Assembly (NCBI GenBank): GCA_041685935.1
Contig: JAWLES010000024.1
Location: 1 to 22,080, forward strand
Direction of reading: 5' to 3'
From: JAIPEK01 sp041685935
Lineage (GTDB): Bacteria > Desulfobacterota > Desulfobacteria > Desulfobacterales > Desulfobacteraceae
Length of the DNA stretch: 22,080 bases
Shown: piece by piece, positions 14,843 to 22,080 of the stretch
Layout of the letters: the number at the start of each line of letters is the position of its first letter
Numbering within the stretch: the stretch's first letter is position 1
Notes under the pieces: generated by a model
The model's database searches: none
What the model was told of the DNA's origin: nothing
The model's input: the letters and a program-made list of their open reading frames with translations, nothing else
Made by a program: the position numbers and the translations under genes

Positions 14843-16168
14843 ATGCCGAAAGAAACCGACATCCCCCGCTATGTCTATTTTAATTCCGGAAACTGCACCG
14901 GATGCGGCGCATGCGTAAAATCATGCCCCACAAGGGCCATCAGGATTAAAAACGGTAAATCCATACTCCTGACAGACAGCTGCATCGGCTGCGGTGAATG
15001 CATCCGTGTATGCCCCCAGGGCTGTATCACCCCTGCGCCTTTTGATCCCGGGGCTTTTAAAAAAGAAAAGCTCCCGGTCCTGTTTGTGGCGCCGGTTCTC
15101 TACAGCCAGTTTCCAGACGCCCGGCCACGGGATGTGCTGATCGGGCTGCGGCGAATGGGATTCAAGCATATCGTGGACATGACCTATTTTTTTGAGATGT
15201 TCCAGTGGGCCACACATCGGTTTATCCGGGAAAAAACTCCGGAACTTCCGGTCCTGTCCACCATGTGCCCGGTTGTATTGAGGCTGGTGGCATTTAAATA
15301 CCCCGGCCTTTTCGGTCATCTCAACCAGGTACTCAGGCCGGTGTCCATCATCGTGAAAGAGGCTGCAGCCTTGATTGCCCGGAGACACCGGGCCCGCCTG
15401 TCAGATCTTTCCATCTTCTACCTGAATCCCTGCCCCACCAAAATGGGCCTTGAAGAATCCGCCCGGCTCAAGCAGTCCCCTTACATCAGCCGGGCCATAG
15501 GCATCAACCAGATCTATCCAGAATTAAAAGAGCACATCACCGATATCATGGCATCTGATACACTCGATTTTGTGGAAACCGGCTTTGAATTCGAGCAGCC
15601 TCCCTGCGGGGAAGGGATTCTGTGGAGCGTCTGCGGCGGGGAAAGCGCGGGCCTCAAACTCGACAAAACCCTTTCCATATCCGGTCTTGACGAAACCATG
15701 CTTTATCTGGAAAAAACGGAACTGGATATATTCAAAGACTTTTCATTTATCGAGTTCAGGGCATGCAAAGAAGGATGCGTGGGCGGCTCCCTGTGCGCTG
15801 TGGACAAATATGTTGCCAAAAGCGCGGTACGGAAAATATCGGGCCGGATCAGCAAAAGCAGGAATTTCAGCCGGGAAATCAAAGACCGGTTCTATGAGCA
15901 GAAATGGGTTCCGGACAAAACAACGACCGAGCAAATGGAAAAGATTTTCGGCAGAAAAAAAAAGCCGCTGTCAATCCGGTCGCTAACCGAAATCGATGCC
16001 CTGTACAGAAGGCTGCCCGGTTACAATTGCAGTGCATGCGGCGCCCCTGACTGCTATGCATTTGCCGAGGATGTGATACGGCACAGAAGCAAACTGAAGG
16101 ATTGTATTTTTTTTAAAGGAGGAGACAAAGGTGATAGTGAAAGAACTTGCGGACAGGCTCGAACTTGA
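14843..16168 (+). CDS. HydA-like iron-sulfur protein with degenerate H-cluster site
   Basis: A 441-residue protein. Two 4Fe-4S ferredoxin motifs lie at Cys18-21-24-28 and Cys47-50-53-57. An [FeFe]-hydrogenase large-subunit-like domain follows (about 75-330), then a C-terminal Fe-S domain (NCSACGAPDCYAFAEDV, about 391-425) like that of corrinoid/CODH-associated proteins. The H-cluster motifs are altered: TSCCP reads STMCP (Cys142), MPC reads NPCPTK (Cys197, Lys200), and the third reads EFRACKEGCVGG (Cys308, Cys312). The four cysteines expected to hold the cubane are all present, but the proton-relay Cys is Met. It is more likely an electron-transfer or sensing protein than an active hydrogenase. 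The 3' end overlaps the next gene by 38 bases. Confidence 0.88.
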   Translation: MPKETDIPRYVYFNSGNCTGCGACVKSCPTRAIRIKNGKSILLTDSCIGCGECIRVCPQGCITPAPFDPGAFKKEKLPVLFVAPVLYSQFPDARPRDVLIGLRRMGFKHIVDMTYFFEMFQWATHRFIREKTPELPVLSTMCPVVLRLVAFKYPGLFGHLNQVLRPVSIIVKEAAALIARRHRARLSDLSIFYLNPCPTKMGLEESARLKQSPYISRAIGINQIYPELKEHITDIMASDTLDFVETGFEFEQPPCGEGILWSVCGGESAGLKLDKTLSISGLDETMLYLEKTELDIFKDFSFIEFRACKEGCVGGSLCAVDKYVAKSAVRKISGRISKSRNFSREIKDRFYEQKWVPDKTTTEQMEKIFGRKKKPLSIRSLTEIDALYRRLPGYNCSACGAPDCYAFAEDVIRHRSKLKDCIFFKGGDKGDSERTCGQART

Positions 16169-16466
16169 AATCCATGCCGGAAAGGAGTCAATCGACAGGG
16201 AAATCCTCTGCGGGTATACCGGAGACCTCCTGAGCGATGTCATGGCCCGCATCCGGCCCGGTGCAGCCTGGCTGACCATCCAGACCCATCAGAACATTGT
16301 GGCTGTGGCGGTCCTGCGGGAAGCCGCCTGCATCATCATAACCGGAGGACACGTCCCGGACAAAGAGACCCTGGAACGGGCGGAAAAGGAGGACATGCCG
16401 GTTTTGCTTGCCAAAGAAAATTCATTTGATCTTTGTGTAAAGATAGCAGAGCTCGGCATCTTTTAA
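16131..16466 (+). CDS. Second DRTGG-domain protein
   Basis: A 111-residue DRTGG-domain protein paired with the one at 14047. The core GYTGDLLSDVMARI and the later ACIIITGGHVPD match that family, and the cluster position between HydA-like and PHP genes is the usual one. The start is GTG at 16131, chosen because AAAGGAGGAG lies seven bases upstream, inside the end of the HydA-like gene; this makes a 38-base overlap. No membrane segment is present. The function is not established; ligand sensing with the HATPase proteins is the likely idea. Confidence 0.82.
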   Translation: MIVKELADRLELEIHAGKESIDREILCGYTGDLLSDVMARIRPGAAWLTIQTHQNIVAVAVLREAACIIITGGHVPDKETLERAEKEDMPVLLAKENSFDLCVKIAELGIF

Positions 16467-16471
16467 AAATC

Positions 16472-17227
16472 ATGGACCATGTACCAGGCAAAAAAGCTGA
16501 TCTTCACATCCATACATGTCTTTCCCCTTGCGGAGACTGGGGAATGACGCCGGTGAAAATCATCAAAGCGGCTGAATCGGAAAACCTAAATATTATCGCG
16601 GTATGTGACCACAACAGTGCGAAAAATGCCGGTGCCGTGGCCAAGGCGGCCCGGCAATCAGGAATCACCGTTATTGCAGGGATGGAAATATGCACCCGGG
16701 AGGAGGTACACCTGGTCGCCCTTTTCAAATGCCTCTGTGATGCCCTGGAAATGGGAGATATCATCCAAAGGGGACTTTCGGAAAAAAACCACCCTGACAT
16801 ATTCGGATACCAGGTCATATCGGACGAAAACGATATGGTCACCGGCCAGGAGGACCGGCTCCTGATCAGCGCCTCTCTTTTGAGCCTGGAACAGGCAGTT
16901 CAAAAGATCCATTCCCTGGGCGGAATCGCGGTTGCAGCCCATGTGGACCGGCCCGTTTTCAGCATCGTCAGCCAGCTCGGGTTCATCCCCGATCATATCG
17001 GCCTTGACGGGATCGAAATGTCCAGGCATGCCTTCGGCACAACCGGGGTTCACAATTTACTTGACAACACCGATCCGCCCTGCATATTATCGTCAGACGC
17101 CCATTTTTCAAGGGATATTGCAGCCGGGTACACGGTATTCGACATGCGGGACACATCATTTGAATCAATGCGGAACGCCCTTTCGGAAAGAAAGTTCCGC
17201 TGTTTTGTAAAAAGGCCCGGATATTGA
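16472..17227 (+). CDS. PHP-domain phosphoesterase of hydrogenase accessory cassette
   Basis: A 251-residue PHP-domain protein, a metal-dependent phosphoesterase fold. Metal-ligand motifs are visible: HxH at His12 and His14 (ADLHIHTCLSPCG), the DH in AVCDHNS, Glu in AGMEICTREEVHL, His in AAHVDRP, and DxH in SSDAHFS. Proteins of this type in hydrogenase clusters have no known substrate; nucleotides or phosphorylated proteins are possible. I chose the ATG at 16472, five bases after the DRTGG stop; an in-frame TTG at 16433 would lie inside the previous gene. The stop overlaps the next start by four bases (TTGA). Confidence 0.87.
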   Translation: MDHVPGKKADLHIHTCLSPCGDWGMTPVKIIKAAESENLNIIAVCDHNSAKNAGAVAKAARQSGITVIAGMEICTREEVHLVALFKCLCDALEMGDIIQRGLSEKNHPDIFGYQVISDENDMVTGQEDRLLISASLLSLEQAVQKIHSLGGIAVAAHVDRPVFSIVSQLGFIPDHIGLDGIEMSRHAFGTTGVHNLLDNTDPPCILSSDAHFSRDIAAGYTVFDMRDTSFESMRNALSERKFRCFVKRPGY

Positions 17228-17763
17228 AGGAGCTGTCGCTTCACATTCTGGATATAGCAGAAAACAGCACCGGAGCCGGAGCTGATTTTATACGGATTGC
17301 GGTTGATGAAACCTTTAAAGACAGGTATATTTCAATTGAAATTCAGGACAACGGGTCAGGGATCAGACAGGAGATGATCGGTTCCGTTACCGACCCTTTT
17401 GTGACGACCAGGAAAACAAGGCGCACAGGGCTGGGGATATCCCTTTTCAAGGCAGCCGCGGAACAGAGCGGCGGAAGCTTTGAAATTGAATCTGACGGAA
17501 AAACAGGCACCGTATTGAAAGCCGCCTTTGAAAAAAATCATATTGATACGGCACCGGTCGGTGACATGGCCGCCACAATCACCACCCTTATTGCGGGGAA
17601 CCCCGGAGTGGATATAAGGTATGAGCACACGGTTTCGGACGGTCTTTTCCATCTGGACACAAGAGAGATCCGGCAGGACCTTGACGGAATCGATATCACT
17701 CACCCTGCGGTTCTTGAAAAAATCAGAGGGCTAATCAATGACAATATTGAAGCAAAGAGGTAA
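17224..17763 (+). CDS. HATPase-domain protein, kinase-like without HisKA
   Basis: A 179-residue GHKL ATPase. The N box is LSLHILDIAENSTGAGADF near the N terminus (catalytic Asn14), G1 is DNGSGIR, the lid region is DPFVTTRKTRRTGLG with G2, and the C-terminal 60 residues are an extra region of unknown role. There is no phospho-acceptor histidine helix, so it probably phosphorylates or switches a partner, as anti-sigma kinases do. The start is TTG at 17224, overlapping the PHP stop as TTGA with AAAAGG upstream. It is distinct from the ATPase at 14407, and having two GHKL proteins in one operon is normal for this hydrogenase accessory set. Confidence 0.85.
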   Translation: MKELSLHILDIAENSTGAGADFIRIAVDETFKDRYISIEIQDNGSGIRQEMIGSVTDPFVTTRKTRRTGLGISLFKAAAEQSGGSFEIESDGKTGTVLKAAFEKNHIDTAPVGDMAATITTLIAGNPGVDIRYEHTVSDGLFHLDTREIRQDLDGIDITHPAVLEKIRGLINDNIEAKR

Positions 17764-17766
17764 CAT

Positions 17767-18135
17767 ATGGCAAAATTATCAGTTGACGATCTAAAGGAGA
17801 TAAAAGAGAGAGCGGCAAGGGAAGCCTCCCTGAGGGGAGGCGAAACCAATGTCAAGATCACCGTCCACATGAGCACCTGCGGAATTGCCGCAGGCGCCAG
17901 GGATGTAATGGCCACCCTTCTGGAGGAAAAGGCCGAGTGCGGGAGAACCGATATTAAAATCGTGGCCGGCTCCTGCCTGGGCATGTGCAGCAGCGAACCC
18001 AACATTACAGTAGAGGCGGCTGACGAGGAACCGATTGTTTACCAGCACATGGATGCAAACCGGACCAGGCAGGTATTCAGGCGCCATGTACTCAAGGGAG
18101 AAGTGCAGACCGACTTCGCGCTTGCAAAAAAATAA
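17767..18135 (+). CDS. HndB-like thioredoxin-fold (2Fe-2S) ferredoxin
   Basis: A 122-residue thioredoxin-like ferredoxin. The segment VHMSTCGIAAGARDVM and the later GSCLGMCSSEP give four cysteines (38, 58, 70, 74) in the layout for a 2Fe-2S cluster. This matches HndB, a subunit of the NADP-reducing [FeFe] hydrogenase of Desulfovibrio. In such operons HndB is followed by HndC and HndD; here an acyl-CoA synthetase gene follows after 23 bases. It starts three bases after the ATPase stop. Whether it serves a hydrogenase elsewhere or a different oxidoreductase is unknown. Confidence 0.85.
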   Translation: MAKLSVDDLKEIKERAAREASLRGGETNVKITVHMSTCGIAAGARDVMATLLEEKAECGRTDIKIVAGSCLGMCSSEPNITVEAADEEPIVYQHMDANRTRQVFRRHVLKGEVQTDFALAKK

Positions 18136-18158
18136 TCCATCCAATCAACGGAGGTCAA

Positions 18159-19808
18159 ATGGCTGTCAAGATTATTGAAAAAACAAAATCCGCATACACT
18201 TACCCGCTTTTGATCAAAAACCTTTTCACCAATTCCCTGCTGCGCTCCCCGGAGCAGGAAATCGTTTACAGAGACAAAATGGTCTACACATACAAAGATC
18301 TTCACAAACGGACAGCCCGGCTTGCAAACGCACTTGAATCCCTGGGCGTGAAACAGGGGGACACTGTTGCGGTAATGGATTTTGACAGCCACAGGTACCT
18401 GGAATGCTATTTTGCCGTGCCCATGATGGGGGCGGTTCTGCATACGGTTCATATCCGGCTTTCACCGGATCAGCTCCTGTATACCATCAATCATGCGGAG
18501 GATGACGTGATCCTTGTAAACAGCGAGCTTGCCCCGATGCTTGAGGCCGTGAAGGACGGCATCAAAAGTGTTAAAAAAATCATTCTCCTTGCGGAGGAGG
18601 ACGGGGAGCACGGAACTTCGATCAAGTTTGACGATGAATATGAAAACCTGCTGTCCGGACAACCGGATCATTATGATTTTCCTGACTTTGATGAAAATGC
18701 AGTTGCCACAACCTTTTACACATCAGGCACCACCGGCAACCCCAAGGGGGTGTTTTTCAGCCACCGGCAGCTTGTTCTCCATACGTACGGCCTTATGACG
18801 GGCCTTTGCGCCTTCGATTCCCAGGCGGTCATGACGTCCGGGGATGTGTACATGCCGCTGACTCCGATGTTCCATGTCCATGCATGGGGCATGCCGTATC
18901 TTTTCACCATGCTGGGCAACAAGCAGGTCTATCCGGGCCGGTACGAACCCGAGATGATCCTGAAGCTGATCACCGGGCACAAGGTGACATATTCCCATTG
19001 CGTTCCCACCATCATCCATATGCTGGTCAACTCTCCTGTGATAAACCAAATCGATCTGTCCGGCTGGAAGGTGGTCATCGGCGGGTCCGCTCTGCCCAAA
19101 GGACTCTGCACCGCCGCCCTCAAGGCCGGCATTAACATCTATTCCGCCTACGGCATGTCCGAAACCTGCCCTTTGCTCACTGTGGCCCACATCAAACCTC
19201 ATTTGCGAAATTCAAGTGAAGAGGCGCAGATCGACATCCGGTGCAAAACAGGACTCCCCATCCCCATGGTGGACCTTGAAATAGTTGACCCGACAGGCGC
19301 TCCCGTGCCCCACGACGGGTTACAGACCGGCGAGGTCGTGGCAAGGGCCCCGTGGCTCACCCAGGGATATCTGAAAAATCCGGAAAAGAGCGAGGAACTC
19401 TGGGCAACCGGATGGCTTCATACAGGTGATATCGGGAACATCGACCAGGAAGGATACCTCAAGATCACAGACCGGCTCAAGGATGTTATCAAAACCGGTG
19501 GAGAATGGATCTCTTCCCTTGCCCTCGAAGATATCATCAGCAGCCATGAAGCGGTAAGCGAAGCTGCCGCAATCGGGGTTCCGGATGAAAAATGGGGGGA
19601 GAGGCCCGTTGTCATCGCGGTTCTGAAAGAGGAGTTCAAGGAATCGATTTCAGAAGATGATCTCATGGCGGTTTACAAAAACGAATATGAGAACGGCAAC
19701 CTTGCCAAATACGGCATTCCGGACAAAATCGTATTCACGGACAGCATTGCCAAAACCGGAGTGGGCAAACTAGACAAAAAAGTCCTTCGAAAGGAATACA
19801 GCGATTAA
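18159..19808 (+). CDS. AMP-forming fatty acyl-CoA synthetase
   Basis: A 549-residue adenylate-forming enzyme that activates a carboxylic acid to acyl-AMP and then acyl-CoA. The P-loop is YTSGTTGNPKG (187-197), A5 is SAYGMSETCP, A7 is GWLHTGDIG, A8 is DRLKDVIKTGGEWIS and the catalytic lysine is in KTGVGKLDKK (Lys537). The length and motifs fit medium- or long-chain fatty acid ligases; the chain length cannot be read. The ATG follows GGAGG. It continues the hydrogenase accessory operon, separated by 23 bases. Beta-oxidising sulfate reducers need such ligases to activate fatty acids. It is different in mechanism from the ADP-forming enzyme at 3852. Confidence 0.93.
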   Translation: MAVKIIEKTKSAYTYPLLIKNLFTNSLLRSPEQEIVYRDKMVYTYKDLHKRTARLANALESLGVKQGDTVAVMDFDSHRYLECYFAVPMMGAVLHTVHIRLSPDQLLYTINHAEDDVILVNSELAPMLEAVKDGIKSVKKIILLAEEDGEHGTSIKFDDEYENLLSGQPDHYDFPDFDENAVATTFYTSGTTGNPKGVFFSHRQLVLHTYGLMTGLCAFDSQAVMTSGDVYMPLTPMFHVHAWGMPYLFTMLGNKQVYPGRYEPEMILKLITGHKVTYSHCVPTIIHMLVNSPVINQIDLSGWKVVIGGSALPKGLCTAALKAGINIYSAYGMSETCPLLTVAHIKPHLRNSSEEAQIDIRCKTGLPIPMVDLEIVDPTGAPVPHDGLQTGEVVARAPWLTQGYLKNPEKSEELWATGWLHTGDIGNIDQEGYLKITDRLKDVIKTGGEWISSLALEDIISSHEAVSEAAAIGVPDEKWGERPVVIAVLKEEFKESISEDDLMAVYKNEYENGNLAKYGIPDKIVFTDSIAKTGVGKLDKKVLRKEYSD

Positions 19809-19820
19809 AACCGGAAACCG

Positions 19821-19855
19821 GCAGGGTCTTTCCACTCCTTAGAAGGCCCTGCTTT
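19821..19855 (+). terminator. Candidate terminator or attenuator after the acyl-CoA synthetase gene
   Basis: GCAGGGTCTTT pairs with AGAAGGCCCTGC to give an 11-bp stem with two G-U pairs and a 10-base loop (19821-19852), followed by a short TTTCCC. The uridine run is weak, so it may only partly stop transcription before the radical SAM gene. Confidence 0.5.
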
Positions 19856-19875
19856 CCCGTCCGGCAATTTCTCAA

Positions 19876-21144
19876 ATGACGGAATCCTTTGCCCAGAACA
19901 ACACCCGGATCACTCTTAACAAAAAGGGGGAAGACCGGTACACCAAAATCAGTTTTCCCGTGATGCATGGCGTTTACTCGGAAATTGAAACCCGGGATCA
20001 TATCTTCCGGTTCAATCTCAACCACGAGATAGTTAAAGCCAAAGGCAGGACGCAAGAGTGGCTCAACCCGTCCGAATGGATGAAAAGAACTGCCGGCAAC
20101 GACTGGGTGTATTATTCCACAGGCGGGTACACAGGTGTTTTTGAAGCCATCGGGGAATACTATCTTCCCAACTTCACATACAGCACAAACTCACTTCTCG
20201 GCGGCGCCCCCTTTCTTGAAAAACCGGTGGACGAAATCCGGCATCACTGGCACGACAAGCTGCTTGAAGCCTCGGAGAATCTTGTAAGCCCGCCCCGGCA
20301 AATCCGGGAATTCCTCTCTTCCGCCCTTTCCAGTACGCCTGAAAAGCTTGAATCAAAAGCTCGCATACTCTTTGAGATATCCGGCGGACGGGTGTCTGTA
20401 CTTCCGCCGGATGCACGCCATGTGGACTACGACGTGATTCCGGTTAACATCTCAAAAGGGTGTCTGTACAACTGCCGGTTCTGCCGTGTCAAATCCGGCA
20501 GCAATTTCTCCATTGTTCCGGAAAAGGAGGTGCACAACAGGATAACCGGATTGAAAACCCTTTACGGAAAAGATCTGCTGAACTACAACTCTGTTTTCCT
20601 GGGTGAACATGACGCACTCAACGCGCCTCTGGACCACATCATATATTCCGCGCAAACAGCTCGTCAGATTCTTGGACTGGACAAATCCTACATGAAAGGA
20701 AGCAATCTTTTTTTGTTCGGAAGCCCTGACGCCCTTCTCAGAAAAACGGAATATGATTTTCAAAAGCTTTCCTGGCTAGGATTCAACACCTATATCAACC
20801 TTGGCCTTGAATCCGCAGACCCGGACACCCTGGACAGAATCGGCAAACCCCTGTCCGGAGAGAAAGTTGTCAGGGCCTACAGATTCGCGGAACACATCAA
20901 CGCCCTGTTTTTCAACATTGAAATCACTTTCAACTTTGTCATGGATGACCAGCTTCCCGAAACCCATTACCCTTCCGTGTTCAGTCTTGTAAAAAACCAC
21001 GGAGGGCCCAACAGAAGCAAGGGAACCCTCTATTTTTCACCACTCTCTTTCAACAGCCCTTCAAAGGAGGATCTTTACAAATTCAACCGTCTGAAGTCTG
21101 CCCTGCCTTCTCCGGCATTCCTGTATATCATCCAGCGGCTGTAA
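19876..21144 (+). CDS. Radical SAM protein of unknown function
   Basis: A 422-residue protein. The radical SAM cluster motif is GCLYNCRFC (Cys196, Cys200, Cys203), followed by the usual glycine-rich segment and GLESADPDTLDRIGKP, which resembles the strand-five region of Elp3/coproporphyrinogen-type enzymes. The first 190 residues form a domain I do not recognise, rich in Trp and Tyr (EWLNPSEW, WVYYSTGGYTG). No C-terminal SPASM, B12 or TRAM motif is visible. The reaction is unknown. The start at 19876 has no good ribosome-binding site; a Met at residue 30 is an alternative. It follows the acyl-CoA synthetase gene after a hairpin, so it may be partly co-transcribed. Confidence 0.85.
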   Translation: MTESFAQNNTRITLNKKGEDRYTKISFPVMHGVYSEIETRDHIFRFNLNHEIVKAKGRTQEWLNPSEWMKRTAGNDWVYYSTGGYTGVFEAIGEYYLPNFTYSTNSLLGGAPFLEKPVDEIRHHWHDKLLEASENLVSPPRQIREFLSSALSSTPEKLESKARILFEISGGRVSVLPPDARHVDYDVIPVNISKGCLYNCRFCRVKSGSNFSIVPEKEVHNRITGLKTLYGKDLLNYNSVFLGEHDALNAPLDHIIYSAQTARQILGLDKSYMKGSNLFLFGSPDALLRKTEYDFQKLSWLGFNTYINLGLESADPDTLDRIGKPLSGEKVVRAYRFAEHINALFFNIEITFNFVMDDQLPETHYPSVFSLVKNHGGPNRSKGTLYFSPLSFNSPSKEDLYKFNRLKSALPSPAFLYIIQRL

Positions 21145-21262
21145 AAAAAATTCATCCGCTCAAGGCAAGTACCTGTCAGGTTTTCCGGCGGGCACATCTT
21201 GCGTATCTTTGCACGAATTGGTATACCTGACGGGTCAGACAATGGAAATAACAGGGATGAAA

Positions 21263-22080
21263 ATGAAGGACCGGCCAAACCTTGTATCAGTTCACGGCGG
21301 CCACAGCGGCCGTTATTGCAGGCACGCCCGTGACACTCTGGAAGAGATGATACAAACTTATATACAGGAAGGTTTCAAGTGGGTGGGCATCACCGAACAC
21401 ATGCCGCCTCCCCTGGACTGTTTCCGGTACCCTGACGAAGTGGAAGCCGGGATTACCGCAGCTGACCTGAACAAAAGCTTCAGAGCTTACATGGATGAAC
21501 TCAACCGCCTTAAAAAAGAGTATTCATCCAGGATACTCATTTTTACAGGATTCGAGGCAGAGGCTTACACCGGATACAAAGAGTACGTAAAGATGCTGAT
21601 CCGCACCTTTCAGCCCGACTATATCGTGGGCTCGGTTCATCATGTGGATGATCTGTGTTTTGATTTCTCGGAAACCATGTACTGGAAAGCAGCCTTTGCC
21701 CTTGGCGGCCTGGATTTGATGTATGAAAAATATTTCGACATACAGTACCGGATGATCAGCGGACTCAACCCTGCTGTTGTGGGTCATTTTGATCTTGTCC
21801 GGCTTTTTGACCCGGACTATCGCAGCCGTATCAAAAAGCCGGGAATATGGGAAAAAATTGAAAGAAACCTGGAAGCATGCAAAACATACGACCTTATCCT
21901 GGACTTCAACACCCGGGCCCTTGCAAAGGATGCGGCCGAACCCTATATCACGGAAGACATTCTGGACAGGGCGATCCGGATGGGAATCAAAATCGTGCCC
22001 GGAGATGACTCCCACGGTGTATCAGATATCGGCGAATACACCGGCAAAGGGATCGAACTCCTTGAGAAGAAAGGGGTCAG
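21263..22080 (+). CDS. HisK-like PHP-family histidinol-phosphatase homolog (3' end outside window)
   Basis: The frame stays open to the window end, so the C terminus is missing. About 272 residues are visible. The metal-site motifs of PHP histidinol-phosphatase-like proteins are present: SVHGGHSGRYCRHA at the N terminus, ITEHMPPP, FEAEAY, GSVHHVDD, VVGHFDLVR and PGDDSHG. The first motif reads HGGH rather than the usual HxH, a variant. It could dephosphorylate histidinol phosphate or another small phosphate; no his genes are near. I chose the ATG at 21263, six bases after AGGG; in-frame ATGs at 21242 and 21257 are possible. It is separated by 118 bases from the radical SAM gene. Confidence 0.85.
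   Translation, partial: MKDRPNLVSVHGGHSGRYCRHARDTLEEMIQTYIQEGFKWVGITEHMPPPLDCFRYPDEVEAGITAADLNKSFRAYMDELNRLKKEYSSRILIFTGFEAEAYTGYKEYVKMLIRTFQPDYIVGSVHHVDDLCFDFSETMYWKAAFALGGLDLMYEKYFDIQYRMISGLNPAVVGHFDLVRLFDPDYRSRIKKPGIWEKIERNLEACKTYDLILDFNTRALAKDAAEPYITEDILDRAIRMGIKIVPGDDSHGVSDIGEYTGKGIELLEKKGV

Noticed and set aside
18723..19202. 159-aa minus-strand ORF opposite the acyl-CoA synthetase gene
   Set aside because: It lies wholly antisense to conserved adenylation motifs, and its composition reflects the GC-rich third positions of the real gene.
21160..21240. TACCTGTCAGG and TACCTGACGGG as a direct repeat before the HisK-like gene
   Set aside because: The copies are short and imperfect, and spacing and context give no clear operator or terminator.

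Overview
The window looks like the chromosome of an anaerobic, sulfate-reducer-like Desulfobacterota bacterium (Desulfobacterales style). This is inferred from gene content: an ADP-forming acyl-CoA synthetase, a C_GCAxxG_C_C protein, DsrE-type sulfur-relay proteins, an Hnd/[FeFe]-hydrogenase accessory cassette, and a UGA-recoded selenoprotein. No phage, IS, CRISPR array, tRNA or rRNA was seen.

Layout. 1-950 (+): the 3' end of a rhodanese gene, then a C_GCAxxG_C_C protein. 1021-3557 (-): a PAS-rich hybrid histidine kinase with a 66-aa partner gene; a 17-bp tandem repeat lies upstream. 3852-6017 (-): a fused ADP-forming acyl-CoA synthetase. 6504-7298 (+): a Nit2-like carbon-nitrogen hydrolase, convergent with a KamA-type radical SAM aminomutase (7330-8403, -). 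8663-10987 (-): a glutamine-type ABC transporter glnH-glnP-glnQ, with a hairpin between glnH and glnP and a candidate promoter far upstream. 11405-12495 (-): three DsrE-fold genes ending in a rho-independent terminator, with a MalY/PatB-type C-S lyase (12605-13810, -) just upstream.

The main discovery is the first DsrE gene. A conventional ORF call stops it at codon 76 (UGA, 12268-12270). The same frame continues with the conserved second half of the DsrE fold to a TAA at 12142, so the protein is 117 aa with a Sec-Gly-Thr-Cys redox motif. Fourteen nucleotides after the UGA is a perfect 7-bp hairpin with a GGUCU loop, the loop of the classical E. coli fdhF SECIS. Reading through also restores tight spacing to the next gene. 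In the two companion DsrE proteins both chalcogen positions of this loop are replaced, so the Sec protein looks like the only redox-active member.

14047-18135 (+) is a compact operon of genes normally found with Hnd-type [FeFe] hydrogenases: two DRTGG proteins, two HATPase proteins, an HydA-like protein with a degenerate H-cluster site, a PHP phosphoesterase and an HndB-like ferredoxin. Within the window it is not followed by hydrogenase catalytic genes but runs into a fatty acyl-CoA synthetase (18159-19808). A radical SAM protein of unknown role (19876-21144) and a HisK-like PHP protein cut by the window end (21263-22080) follow.
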